Part shown: positions 1 through 11,812 of the stretch, piece by piece
How positions within the stretch are numbered: the stretch's first letter is position 1
Layout of the letters: each line of letters begins with the position of its first letter
Source of the DNA: Enoplolaimus lenunculus
Taxonomy: Eukaryota > Nematoda > Enoplea > Enoplida > Thoracostomopsidae
Length of the DNA stretch: 64,000 bases
Reading direction: 5' to 3'
Assembly: GCA_030248215.1 (NCBI GenBank)
Contig: JASANG010002845.1
Location: 186,001 to 250,000 of the forward strand
Notes under the pieces: model-generated
Told to the model about the DNA's origin: nothing
What the model saw: only the letters and a program-made list of their open reading frames with translations
Database searches by the model: none
Made by a program: the position numbers and the translations under genes

Positions 1-700
1 GTAAAAGTTCAGAAACCCAACCAATATGTAATCTGTAATATGCATGTGAACTAAGACATTTTTTACACAAGAGTCAAAAATAGAAGTGCTAAATATTGGA
101 CGTCACAGCTTTAGAAAGGGGTCTTTTTCACAGTATTTTAATTACAACCCCTAAGTTTTTAGTATGATATGTAGACAGCTATTTAAATTCTAAAAGTTAT
201 GCTCAAAACCACAACCGATGGTAGCTGACCGAATATTAAAGGTTTCAAAAAATGTCAAAAGTTCTGAAACCGGTATCCCGGAAACAAAGTACATTTAAAA
301 GGGGTAAACCGCCGCTCCGATGCCGTCTCAAAAACCACAATAGCTCTTCAGCATTTAAAAACTTTTAAAAAATGCTGTTTTGACTGCGCATTTTCGAACA
401 AGATAAACTGTGGTATGTATTGCTTTCTATATCAAACAGTGCAAAAAATAACACAGTAAGCCGTAAAATATAAATTCGCTGAAACTGTTCAATCATGAAC
501 AGCTAATAATCTTCAACAACCCAAATTTTATTATTCAAATCGTGTAATAAAAATCAAATATTCTATTTCAAATTGACGCTTTTCACTATGTTCAACATTT
601 ATTTTCGGTTAAAATTTCAAATTCAGTGGAAATCGATTTTTGAAAGTATTTGCTTTTTCGCGATATAAAAAATAGCACCAGAAGTGTTTACAAAGTGTAA

Positions 701-975
701 AGCCCTATTCACACTTGCAAGTTTTTGCTGCGAGAACTTGCAGCTGCAACTTGCACTTGCATGTTGTATCCAAAATCCGGTTCGAAAAACTTGCAGCTGT
801 AAATAATTCATTAAAAATCATTGCTAGGAATTTAGTTCACATGTGTGAATAACCATGCAAGGTTACTGAATTTGTTACAGCCACTTTCTCATGGGTTGAT
901 GAAAAAATGCTAGTTCTGTGTGCAATCTGTAGCTGCAAATTCTCGCAGCAAAAACTTGCACGTGTGAATAGGACT
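701..975. mobile_element. TGCAAGTT-family foldback MITE, copy 1
   Basis: The ends are inverted repeats: AGCCCTATTCACACTTGCAA at the left and its near complement ending GTGTGAATAGGACT at the right. Just inside them lie TGCTGCGAGAACTTGCAGC-type sequences in opposite orientation. The middle is AT-rich. Three related copies lie at 11004-11223, 28019-28314 and 40840-41117, which makes this a dispersed family rather than a chance palindrome. No coding capacity is visible, so any movement would depend on an enzyme encoded elsewhere. The superfamily is not clear because no unambiguous target duplication could be read. Confidence 0.75.
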
Positions 976-1439
976 TACCTGAGTTAGGAATCCCATCAAA
1001 AACACAAAATAAATTTTGCGTTTTGAAACAATCTTTCAGATCAAAAGTGCATGTTATTAGAGTATACGACTGGATACATTGGGGTCAAAATTTTCGAAAA
1101 ACAATAAAAATACGTTGCAATCCTTTATGTTCCTTCTTACATCCTCAGTTTATATTCTTAAAAGGAAGAAACAATTTAGTGTGTATTAAAAATGAAATGG
1201 ACCCCCAAAAGGGTCAGCCAAAAACATCTCTGCTGATACTCTTTGTATCATACGTAGCCCAGGTTGTTGCACACTCTTTTCAAATACCATGTACTCTTGT
1301 TTTTTGTATTAATACTCAAATAACGTTTTGATTAACGCTAAAAATTGTTCAGATGGCGTCAATGTTTAGCTGCGTTTTGAAAGATAATATTTGAAGCTCA
1401 AAAAGTATTCAAAAGACAACCATTTCATTTTCAATACAC

Positions 1440-1571
1440 AGCAAAAAATGCTGAGTCAAATTGACTCTTTCCGAAATAGGCTCTACGGGACTACACAAAC
1501 TGAGTCAAATTCGACTCACTAAGTCACAGTTTGACTCTGACGGAGTCTCAATTTGACTCAGTTTGCGTGTA
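1440..1571. repeat. Palindromic GAGTCAAATTGACTC repeat cluster
   Basis: Within about 130 bp the motif TGAGTCAAATTGACTC and close variants (GAGTCAAATTCGACTCA, GACTCTGACGGAGTC, CAATTTGACTCAG) recur, each nearly self-complementary. The outer sequences ACAGCAAAAAATGCTGAGTC and GACTCAGTTTGCGTGT suggest the ends of a small foldback element. TGAGTCA is also the core AP-1-type site of bZIP factors, but clustering inside a palindromic repeat makes a repeat origin more likely than a regulatory one. Confidence 0.55.
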
Positions 1572-4500
1572 ACTATAAACATTATTATCTTGTTAGCATA
1601 TCGAAATTAGGCTGTTACGGTTACCGGATCCATAAACGCAAAACACAGTTTATGGTATTCAGTTTTTCTACGTTTAACTTGAAAAGGTCACACGATGATT
1701 TTGCCTTTGATTTAAACACAAATTAAATCTTTATGCAAGCCCGGTCAAAAACTGAACTCCATCAATATTGCTTATCATATGAATACTCTGTTATTTTGTT
1801 TTATTTTTCGAAGTATTAAGGGCAGTGCTTAACTCAAGAAGATTAAAAAACACCAAGCCATTGATCACAAAGTATAACTTCGAAATACGAAAAAAAATTA
1901 ATTCTCACACATGCATTAGTGGATATTGCACAGGAGACAAAAGGTAAATGTTTTTACGCTATTTTAGTGCACTTTTTAAACATTTAACGCACTGCTTCAT
2001 AGTTTAAACTTTTCTACTTGCATCAAACTAGATTTTAACGTATACGGATGATAAAAGTACCACAGTAACTGCAAAAACTATACTTTTCATTCATTGTGCA
2101 TCAACCTATATCGTTAGTCAATGTTTATACGAGCATTTACACGGTACGCTTTAGTATTAGAGTTCGATAAACATAATTTGAGGACGTCTCTCAGGCACAC
2201 AGTAGTCAGCCAGCGCACTCTTTTCCGACAACGAAATAAAAACTACTTATTTTCAATTGTAAACGTGGTAATATTTGATAAATTATGTCCCAAGACACTG
2301 TAATAAACAATTGAACGGAATCGCCGGGCCAAATACAGACGGGGCTGGGGAGGCGATTGACCGCATCGATTGTTTCCGAAAAACTTTTTAGATTTCTACC
2401 TTGTAAAGCTTTTAGTTTTGCGTTGTACTTTTGGTCAGATTCGTATATTGTCTGTTGCGGTATCTAGAATTCGATTTTTGTACCTCGACAAGACTATACG
2501 CTTATAAATATTGCAAACCATTCAAGAAAAATTCTTGAAAACATCTGTTCATAAAAACTGCAAAAGTTTGAGACCATTTTGCTTATTTTTAAAAGTTCAA
2601 AGATTCTCTGTTCGTATCCGTTGAAAACGTCTTTGATTTTTTATGTTACGATTAGTTTTTGACATTCAAAATAAACTGTCCTTTAAAAATGAGTCAAATA
2701 CATGCTTAACAATTTTTTGAAGGATTCATTGTATTTAGCCTTTCGTCGAATGTTATGTCATCTACTTTCCTAGTGCCATTGTCAATTAAACGCTATATGT
2801 TATTTGCTAATTTTTAAAGAAAACAAGGATTGCTAGTTTTTAGTTTAATCAGTGTTACACAAACTCATTATTATTTGAGGGTTCCCTAGATAAAATCGGT
2901 TTGGTACACTCACCGAAATTTACAATAGAGACCATGCTTTTGTGGACATATACCATTTTTCATTAAAAAGTCTCACATACCTATTTCGGGCAACTTTCCA
3001 GCATAATACTTTGTTTACAATATTTTGTTAGAACAGAAATGTGATTGTTCCGTGAAACGAAAATTTGCGCACAAAGCTGTAACGCCCTAAATACGTATTT
3101 TCGACAACGCTCCAATTGTTGTAACGTTTCGATTTAATATATAAACAAGAGGCAGCATTAGCATATATATGCAAATTACAGTACATTCTTAAAAATTTTG
3201 AGAGGAATATTTTAGGGTTGCGACGCACGATTTCTTGTGTTAAAAAAATTACGAAAATTTTTCTTTCAGTTACTTTAAATCTCTCGCCAGCCTACTAACA
3301 AATTAGAGTTACGAACGAAATTGGCAAACGCAAACTGTTTCGTTTCGGACAACACAAACAAATCATGCCACAAGAACATGAGTTTTCTACATTTGAAAGT
3401 TAAATCAGAATTTTTTGCCTTCCGAAACTTGTTTTGCTAAGGAAGCTATAACATTTTAACAATTACGTTTCGTCAGGCCGTAATAAGCAGAAACTGTTTG
3501 CGCTATCATAAATATAATAGTTCATGAAAACCACAAAACAATGATAACCATTCCTGCGAAATTTTCATTTTTTTACCGTTCAATCTAAAATACTGACAGA
3601 CATGTGTTATGAATTTTGAACGGCAGTTGCCAAAAGTTGCTGTGATGAAAAAATATTACAAATGCAACATGACATATTTCGAAAACTGAAAAATTCGTAA
3701 CATTTTTCGCATGTATCGCACGTGGTTCTGTTTTATCAGACAATAACGGCGCTAGATAATTGAATCATTTAAGGACATCATGTGCCACATGGCTTTGCCA
3801 AGTGTCCTGCAACGCCCCGTCGTATCGTATGCCAATTGGCGTACGATGTCGGACCGCGCTATACACCAATTTGCAAACAATTTTTTGACTTGCGACGCCG
3901 TCTGGTATCGGACAGGGACGTACGACAAGTATTGCGTTTCTCTGGCTATTGTATTCGACGTGTTTGAAAACGTAGCCGGTCGAAAGCATATGTACTTGAT
4001 CGCAAAATTTTTATACTACCATAAAATTCAACTGTCATGAAATGGTTTTTTATTGAAATTTATTTCATGACTGAACGCATTACTTGCGGAAACATTGCAT
4101 ACAATTTGGTTGTATATCACAGTGGTTTTCGGTTTACAACGCATATACGATTTGATATCGTATCGCTTTGCTCACAACGGCGGCAATCATCTAAATAAAA
4201 GAGGCCGTCCCGCCCAGGCCTGGACGGTTGACAGTCATCGGCCCGTCAAGCCCTGCCGTACTTTACCCGGTCGGTCCACTTCTGATATAGACGTAGCTAA
4301 ACATTTTGATTTAAATTTATATATATTTAAATTTTCTGACGCAAGAGTGGGAGTTTTCACTGTTGACAGCATAGTTTTAACAATAATTTAACGCGTGAAA
4401 ATCAACGCTATCTGAATTGCATTCCAATTGCTTATTTATTTTATAATTAAAGCTAGAACACAAAAACTACGTAATTTTGGCAGTATTCCAGATATATAAG

Positions 4501-5275
4501 TCTCGTAATCATCTTACGCTATATAAATGAAAACAAACGAATGCAAATTATTTATTAGGAAGCATATTAGCGTTGGCAACTATTGCCACAAATTGAACTA
4601 CTTCAGGTTAATGCTAGTCTGACCACAATAACGTAACCATAACCAGCAAGCCAACCTCCTCAAAACCAGGGTGGTTTCCAAGGCACGTTTATATTAATTT
4701 TAGTTTATACTTCTTTACCAGCGGTATTGTCATTTTGCACTATAAATGTGTTTCGAAGACAAAGGTAGGTGGTATGGGTGAAATTTGATCAATCGTATGC
4801 AAATATAAGATTCAACAGGTACATATTGATCATTTTACGAGCTTGCATTTTAGCCGCAACGACAGTTTATTTTATTGTTCTTGTTGCTCATGTAATGAAT
4901 GTAAAGATAGCAATGCGACCACGACTTGTGAAGCTGGGAAATTTAGTTTCTGAACCTGGGATACACGCGTTCTGATGTGAAAAGGCATTGCGAGCTGCAA
5001 GAACCTGTAGTGTTAGTTCTAAAAGCACAGCCCTGTACGCATGGTAACTGCATTGTCGCTGAGCTGTCAAGTGAGTTCTGCGCTTGTGTAAAGCTGTTCT
5101 TGAAACACTGGTTAGATAAATGTATGCATGATTATGTTGTACCTCGGTTGTTTTATCCTTTCACGCGTGGATACATCACTGCCAAGTTAAGAGACTCTGG
5201 ACGAAACCTACTCCATGCCAGGGACATCTCTTCGCTCGTATGCTAGCGAAATACCAGCAGTTATACGTGCCGAGG

Positions 5276-5345
5276 GTAAAGATCAGGGGCGGAATGTTTT
5301 TCGGTGGAACTGCTATGGAGATGCTCCTTAAAATTGTCCCTGTAA
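5276..5345. mobile_element. Fragment of TTAGGC-bearing MITE
   Basis: The stretch GGTAAAGATCAGGGGCGG followed by TTTTTCGGTGGAACT matches the left end of the TTAGGC element family (compare 10011 and 63953). The TTAGGC core is absent and a short right-end-like CCCTGTAAAAAG follows. I read it as a deleted relic. Confidence 0.55.
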
Positions 5346-6276
5346 AAAGTTCGTGATTTTACTTGTAATTTCAGGCAAAATCGCAATGCCTAAGATTCGT
5401 CCTCAAATGTCACGCTATGTAGCTCTAGCTCTGATCCAGTGACGCGGCCGTTTCAGTGTTTATTGCCCAACCCGAACCAAATTTCTCCGATAATTCGCGT
5501 AACCATGCAACCCTAACCCCGTTAAATTGAAGAGTAGTAAACCAAACCCGTTAAAATTGCTAGACTTTTCTCCGATTTCCCAAGTTTTCCCCAGTTATGC
5601 CCAAAGTTACTCCATAAACTCCAGTTAAAGTTACTGTGTGAATTCTGCGAAATGCGCTACCCGAACAACAACAACCATAACCTTGAGCTAGCTATAGCCT
5701 AAACTTGGCCCTTATTTTAAAGTCGCGCGTAAGTCGCATTTTTAGTCGGTATTTGAACAAAAACTGTCAGTCAAAATGCTATTTTTTACGTAATCAATTC
5801 TAAATAATGGTACCTCTGGATTCGCGAAAGCAAATGAGAAGAGCTTTTAAACAAAAAAACTATCATCTTGTGAGTCTTTAAAAGGGTGGAGCCACTTGAG
5901 CGAACCGCAAGCAGAGTCAAACAGTTTACGAAAACCAGTAAGGGTTTTTTTCGTTTTTGAGATTTAATATTAATAATTGCTTGTGTTTTATAGCCGAAAA
6001 TTCGAGACATTAATGCTAACAGTTCACAGCAGTCGTTCAAAAATTGACTAATATTTTTGAAATTAGAATCTTTTCAACTTTCGTACTTATATGCTAAAAT
6101 TTCGGTAAAAAATACGAGATATAACTAAGGAACCGGATGACGAAAAAATACCGGATGTCTCTTCTGGAACAAATAGATTGATGTAACAAGATCGATTGGA
6201 TTAAATGGTATCCACGTCAGTTAATCGTTTTACGGACTATATAAAAGTGAGTCCAAATATGGTAGTACTCTGGCTT

Positions 6277-6495
6277 GGCCAATGTAAAGAACAGGGGCGG
6301 AACAGTATTATAAGCATATTCCTAAGCCTAAACCTAAGTAAAAAACCAAAGCCAAGCAAAAAACTAGTCTAAAGCTTAAGCTAAGCCTAAACCTAAGTAA
6401 AAAACCAAAGCCAAGTTAAAAATTAGTCTAAAGCTTAAGCTTACTCTTTTATAGTCCCACAGAAAAGCGGTCCGCTCCTGATCTTTACATAGGCC
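6277..6495 (-). mobile_element. TTAGGC-bearing MITE, copy 1
   Basis: The left end is GGCCAATGTAAAGAACAGGG and the right end is the complement of GGCCTATGTAAAGATCAGGA. The core carries CCTAAG/CCTAAA units (TTAGGC on the minus strand). An internal stretch of about 59 bp, from the CTAAGCCTAAACC unit to AGCTTAAG, is duplicated in tandem (near 6322 and 6381). The flanking 8-mers tctggctt and ccaggcgt are only a weak match, so any target duplication has decayed. It lies 450 bp upstream of the channel start codon at 6948. Confidence 0.8.
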
Positions 6496-6947
6496 CCAGG
6501 CGTTACGGTTGGTGTTGGCACATCTCTAAAATTGCGACTCGAAAGGGTTGTACTAGACTTATCGTGCCGCGCCGTCCGTCGGAGTGTATGACGCGTGCAG
6601 TGACAAACGGCGGCGGACGGTGACGAATGACATTTTTTGCCAAGCCATTTGGGGGCCATGGCTCACTTGGCCTATCCATCTGGCTACACCCGTGAGTACC
6701 GATTGGTTATTTTACGGCTTATTGAGCACGTAGCCTGATTTCGTTTGGATTCTCGATTAGGAAAACCTACTGTGGTGTAATAGTATCAAGTTTAAATAAT
6801 TTATAAATTAATAAATGTCCTTCGGTAGTATATTGCGTGAAAATTGACACAGATAAAAATTTGAAAAACAACGTCACCAAGAGTTCGACACGTTGAAACG
6901 CACGTAGAAGCATTTCAACAACAAAAGTTTCCAAGTTTTAATACGTC

Positions 6948-9900
6948 ATGGATCACGTTAACAAATCCGATTGTGTCGACGATGTACCATTTGTCGATGG
7001 TTACATATCGCCAGCCGTCCAAAGCCCAAACTCCGTATTGAACTCAACTGGCAGTGCAGTTGCGACAGCAAATCAATTTGAGCTCAATTCAAACCAGCAT
7101 ACAGAAGTTCACGGCACCAATCTGCTGCCGATTTCATCATACCCTGACCACAGCAACAAAAATACTGCGCAGCCTGTCAATTATGCTGATTCCAAAATAT
7201 TCAGTAACACTGCTACTGTTCCTCGTCATTTAAATTTGAATGACACCAAGGGCGCCGTCCGTAATTCGACCAAACGGCCACTACTGGCCCGTAAACCGCC
7301 TAAATTTCGCCATAGGATTTCAAGTCGTCTACCGCTGCCCACTAGCTATCACGCACCACGAATATCAGTTCAAACCAGTTCGCCAAAATCGTGGAAAATC
7401 CTCTGGTCAAAATACGCGAATCAAACAACAATGCACGGAGTAAATGAGCTAGCAAGCGCTCGCAGCCGGTGCGGTAAGTTGTTTTGGATCACAGCCCTTC
7501 TTGGTGCGTTCGGAGCGTGTGTTTACGAAATAGCAGCAATATTTCACGGATATATGGATTCACCTGTGGTAACGTCGTTTTACATTCGCCGCAATAGTTC
7601 AGTTCGCATTCCAGACGTTCTTGTTTGTCCGTTTAATCGAATTAATCGTAGCTTGCTTACAACGTATGATATTTCGTCGGATCTTGCTGAGTATATTGAG
7701 CATGCTTATACACACGCAGGAAGTACGTATATGCCAGGCGAACCATTACATTTTCAATCCGTGCGTCAGATAAGTCCAGATTACATCGATGAACTAGAGC
7801 CTCAACTTCAAAATTTGCTCAACCGAACTGGCTACACGTTTCGTGAGCTGGCTTCTGGTCTTAGTTTATCGTGCGAAATTGTCATACCGTACTGTAGACA
7901 TATTTCTCGAGTTACCATGTACAATTGTTGCGCTGAAGCTCGACTGGTTCTGGTGCAAACCGGAGCGTGTTTCCGTATCCGGGGAATCGTCCAAGTTGGT
8001 GCTGGGTTTTTGTCAGGTCTACAAATTTATATCCGGTTACCGGTTGAAGAATATCATCCGGCGTCGAATAACTATCACAATTTAGGCGTGCTGGTGACGT
8101 TGGCGGAACAGTACCGTGGAATTGATTATGAAATGAGTTTTGTGCCGGCCGGGGTTCATGCGTTGATGCCAGTCAGTGCGACGAAATATGAATTTTTGAA
8201 CGATTTTCCACGGTACGAGTGCGCCGAGAAAGGCACACACCCAAGCGCGTACTCTCTGGTCGAATGCTTGGATCGATGCATTTCACAGTTTGGAACAACA
8301 AACTGTTCGTGTACACCGCTACTTGCGTACTCTGTTTCTGGTAAAAATTATTTGTTTTTTTGGCACTGAGTTTACCTTGTTTTATTTTTGTAAGTTGCCC
8401 TTTAATTCGCTTGCCTCATTAACCATTGCCACTAGGGTGTAAACAAACAGTGAAAATTACACAAAATGAATAGTGACTAACATAACAGAAGCAGAAAACG
8501 GACCGAACAAAGAACAAACCATTAAGTGCATAATTATTGCAACTATGAAACAATTTTGCATTTCATGCTAAGTATATGCCTAAGAAAGAATTTACGCTTT
8601 ATATGCTAAAACATGTAATCCAACGAGTAGTTTTCTCACAACTCCGGAGTAGTCTACAACGTTTGAAACCATGGAAAGCATTCGCATGGAATTACGACAG
8701 TTCATCGCCCGACAACTTGTAATCCGACATCTCATAGAATGTCGACAATTGTCACCCATCGTTAATATGCGTAGATCTAGTAATACGCTTCAATTTATGG
8801 TATAAGCTAAGGTAAAAGCTAACGATACCGTCGGGCCACAAGTAATCTGACGAGCAATTGTCGTAGATTCCAAAATTTATCACAAATTATTATGCGGAAG
8901 ACAAGCAATACGCTTCAATTTATGGTATAAGCTAAGGTAAAAGCTAACGATACCGTCGGGCCACAAGTCATCGAACGAGCAATTGTCGTAGATTCCAATC
9001 GTATTTCAGGCTACACATATCCAGCATGCACACCGCATCAATACTATGCTTGTTTTGTTCCATCAACAATTAAATTTCAACAACAATACGCCGACGAACA
9101 CGACGAATCGTACAGTGTGCTTTGCGAGCGACAATGCAAACCGCCTTGTAATTTTTGGGAATTCAAAACAACGCTTACATTCGCTCCTTTACATGCGCCG
9201 ACGGTACGAAATTTTGTTACCGATCAACAATTTCACGATTTAAGTTATACAACAGTACTTGACGTTTACTTTGAACGGTTGCAGTACTCGGTGATTAAAC
9301 ATTTTCCATCAATGAACGCCGACACATTTATCGCTAACATTGGTAAGTGCAAACGGCAATATTATTTCATGCACCAAAATATTATTATTATCGTGTCAAA
9401 ACTAAAACGCTATTATAAACGCTTTTCGCATTTCAAACATCGTGTTTCAAAACGCTTTTTGTATTAAGCGCATAAACTATGAACTCAATCGCGTGTGAAG
9501 CAAACCGCTATTGCGTAGCGCAATTTTAGCAACGACACCCAAACGGTTTTTTCTGAACTGTGTGGAAAGCGCATGAATTGCCATGACATTAAATATAGTG
9601 CAACCCTAATGCTTTCTTAAGTCTCGCTGTTGAATGAATTGGTTTAGTTTTGGCTAAACCTAAATCTTCATTTGATATAGTCAAGCGTCGATAATGAATC
9701 CACACCAGCCAGGGTACAACCGAAGATCTGCCACCGGCTCCGGCTCCGGCAGACATCGGCTTCCGTCACCGGATCCGGTAGAATTTTTGCCGGAGGTTCC
9801 GGCAGTTTTGGTAGTAAAATTTTGCATAACTTTGCAAAACCAGCTTGCAACTGAAGAAATATTTCGTGGTACTAAATGTACCACCGTGTGTTGTGTTTTT

Positions 9901-10427
9901 GGCCGATCCCTCCTATTATTTGTGGGGGTACAGTTCATACCATGAGAAATTGAGAGAATTGTTCAATTGTATCCCCACTAAAAACGCAACGTGCGCTGGA
10001 TACATTCTTTGGCCCATGTAAAGATCAGGGGCGGAGAGTTTTTCGGTGGGACTAAAATAGAGCAAGCTTAAGCTCTATACAAATTTTTTTGCTTGGTTTA
10101 CGCTTAGGCTTAGGCTTAGGAATATGCTTATAACACTGTTCCGCCCCTGTTTTTTACATTGGCCCATTCTTTTGTACACAGAATGCACCCATAGTTGCAC
10201 ACTCCTATTGTCATTATCCATGCTTGATATAGCTAAACCTAAAGTTAACGCCAAATTCGCGATACTGGCTTTGTTATGTCTTTTAGGAAATATATGCATT
10301 TATTTCAGGAGGTCAGTTGGGCCTTTGGGTCGGTTGTTCAGTCCTCACAGTGCTCCAGCTATTGTATTTTTGTGCTCAAGGATTCTATTCGAAAGCTTGC
10401 CACCAGTGCCAGTTGTATATTGAATGA
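6948..10427 (+). CDS. DEG/ENaC-family cation channel, complete gene (channel A)
   Basis: I predict an amiloride-type, non-voltage-gated sodium channel subunit of the plasma membrane, about 614 residues. Exons are 6948-8340, 9010-9342 and 10309-10427; both introns are phase 1 and GT-AG, and the frame runs through to TGA. A cytosolic tail of about 160 residues ends in the gating-type motif MHGVNELAS (HG near residue 162). TM1 (FWITALLGAFGACVY) lies at about 179-193. A cysteine-rich ectodomain follows (PFNRINRS, CSCTPLL, CKPPCNFWE). Exon 3 supplies the pore and TM2 signature GGQLGLWVGCSVLTVL and a short C-tail. Subunit partners and gating stimulus cannot be told. Intron 1 holds a 125-bp-period duplication; intron 2 holds a TTAGGC MITE (10011-10164). 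AATAAA lies 46 bp after the stop. The paralogue is at 32378-37873 on the other strand. Confidence 0.93.
8782..8998. repeat. Intronic direct duplication, about 125-bp period
   Basis: The stretch from AATACGCTTCAATTTATGG to GTCGTAGATTCCAA occurs twice almost perfectly, at about 8782-8873 and 8907-8998. A third, much more diverged copy of the distal half (ACTTGTAATCCGACATC and GACAATTGTC) precedes it at about 8715-8755. It lies in intron 1 of channel A, ending just before the acceptor of exon 2. Confidence 0.8.
9706..9860. mobile_element. CCGG-rich small dispersed element (GGTACAACCG type)
   Basis: Starts GGGTACAACCGAAGATCTGC, followed by repeated CGGCTCCGG/GGATCCGG units and TTTTTGCCGGAGGTTCCGGC, then TTTTGCATAACTTTGCAAAA. 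Close relatives lie at about 25117-25260 and, in fragmentary form, at 23811-23925. Lies in intron 2 of channel A. No coding potential. Confidence 0.6.
10011..10164 (+). mobile_element. TTAGGC-bearing MITE, copy 2 (perfect 8-bp target duplication)
   Basis: The best-preserved copy by its flanks. It begins GGCCCATGTAAAGATCAGGG and ends with the complement of GGCCAATGTAAAAAACAGGG. The core contains TTACGCTTAGGCTTAGGCTT, followed by AGGAATATGCTTATAACACTG. The 8-mer cattcttt occurs immediately outside both ends (10003-10010 and 10165-10172), a perfect target-site duplication that fixes the element boundaries. It sits in intron 2 of channel A, between the last ectodomain exon and the TM2 exon. Confidence 0.92.
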
Positions 10428-10472
10428 TGGAGCAGCAAAATCAACCTGGACGTTCTGGTGTATCCAGCTGAC

Positions 10473-10478
10473 AATAAA
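10473..10478 (+). promoter_or_regulatory. Poly(A) signal AATAAA for channel A
   Basis: A canonical AATAAA hexamer lies 46 bp downstream of the channel A stop codon and is followed by T-rich sequence (TTTGTATTTGTTT). It is the expected place for 3' end formation of this gene. Confidence 0.6.
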
Positions 10479-11003
10479 CATTTGTATTTGTTTATATAAA
10501 AATGCACTTGTTAATATATAAATCAGGGCGCAGGATATTAAAAATTTAAAGACTCAACTTAGCAGAGATACGTACGAAATGATAAAAGCTCAAACACTCC
10601 TGTATACTGAGTTGGAAACATGCTAGCGCGAACAACCTTCTGGTACGTCCCTTAGATCATGCACTGAAAATTAAGCAATAGGATAACACAGCTGTTATCC
10701 AATCAGACTGCAGTTAAACAGAATCATTGGTTGGAACGTCTTGGAATAGTTAGCTAGGGTACGGAGCCCCCCATACCCCGTTATTTGGCGTGCCCCAACC
10801 CAAAGTTGAGCCCCAACCCTAATAGGATTTTAAATAAAATATTTGCGAAAACTTTTGATAATCGCAAGAAGCCTCCACCCCGGAATTTTGAAGGGCCACA
10901 CCGTACCTGCTCCGACAATGTAGTTAGCTGTCCGCAAAAAAGGTTCATAGCACGATTTAAAATTGGAAAACGTGACGACAATCCAAAAAACGTTACAAAT
11001 TCG

Positions 11004-11223
11004 ACGTGCAAGTTTTTACTACGAGAACTTGTAGCTACAAATTGAACGCAGAACTTGCATTTTTAATCAGTCAATGAGAAAACGGCTGCAATAAATTCAG
11101 TGAAAATGCATTCTTGTTCACATGCGTGAACTAAATTCGTAGCTATGATTTTCAATGAATTATTTGCAGCTGCAAGTTTTTCGAACGAGATTTTGGACAA
11201 AACTAGCACAAGTGAATAGGGTT
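11004..11223. mobile_element. TGCAAGTT-family foldback MITE, copy 2
   Basis: Shares with the copy at 701-975 the inner arm GACGTGCAAGTTTTTACTAC with GAGAACTTGTAGCT, the central AATCAGTCAATGAGAAAACG, and the right end ACAAGTGAATAGGGTT. The left outer end is truncated relative to the other copies. It lies between channel A and the TIL-domain gene. Confidence 0.7.
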
Positions 11224-11812
11224 CAAGTAAAGTTTAAACTAAAAATTAGCAATTAATTACTGTTTAAATGTCGAATAGTTATGAACGCTAATAAAAACTT
11301 TAGGTAGATTTGTATAATATAATTTTCTTCAAGAAATCGTGCAACTGCAACTGTGCGTTTCTTGCGATGCTATACCACAGTTAATATATGTGGCTAACTC
11401 AAAATATTCAGCTTCGAAATTTTGTCATTCAGCCCCGGAAATTGTAAACCATACTAATGGAAACATGATTTCAATGTAATAAAATTTATTATGTTACAAT
11501 ACTGACACCAGTGGACGATCCTTGACCAAGGAGCGGAGCGCTGGAGAGAAGTATCATCCCACCGGCACGGCCAAGCTGACAGTTTTGCTATGTAAATCGT
11601 TATCTTAAGATAACAATAATTACCGTAAAAAATTAAAAAATTGCTAAAAACGCCCTTTGAAACCGTAAAATGTTGGCACACAAGTGTCTTCGCCCAAAGT
11701 TAAATCTTAGACCTGCAACTGATAAAGGCACCTTTTCATTTAATATCACCACTTATATATAGTATGTAAGTTCACTGAATATATATTAGCCTTAATTCAG
11801 TTCAATCGTCAA

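Larger units (their letters stand above)
1..6276. other. Repeat-bearing region, no gene recognised
   Basis: I found no exon that I recognise on either strand. The region holds a TGCAAGTT-family foldback element (701-975), a short palindromic element built from GAGTCAAATTGACTC-like units (about 1440-1571) and a fragment of the TTAGGC element family (about 5276-5345). Two patches at about 3780-3990 and 4190-4290 are noticeably richer in G+C than their surroundings. Open frames cross them, but the translations resemble nothing I know and no splice sites connect them to other exons. Confidence 0.5.

Noticed and set aside
3765-4391. Cluster of ORFs in a G+C-richer patch
   Set aside because: Overlapping frames on both strands with palindromic stretches (CGTATGCCAATTGGCGTACG) suggest a repeat relic rather than a gene; I could not identify it.
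9694-9945. Overlapping ORFs on both strands in channel A intron 2
   Set aside because: They derive from a CCGG-rich repeat; the true next exon is at 10309-10427, where the TM2 signature is found.
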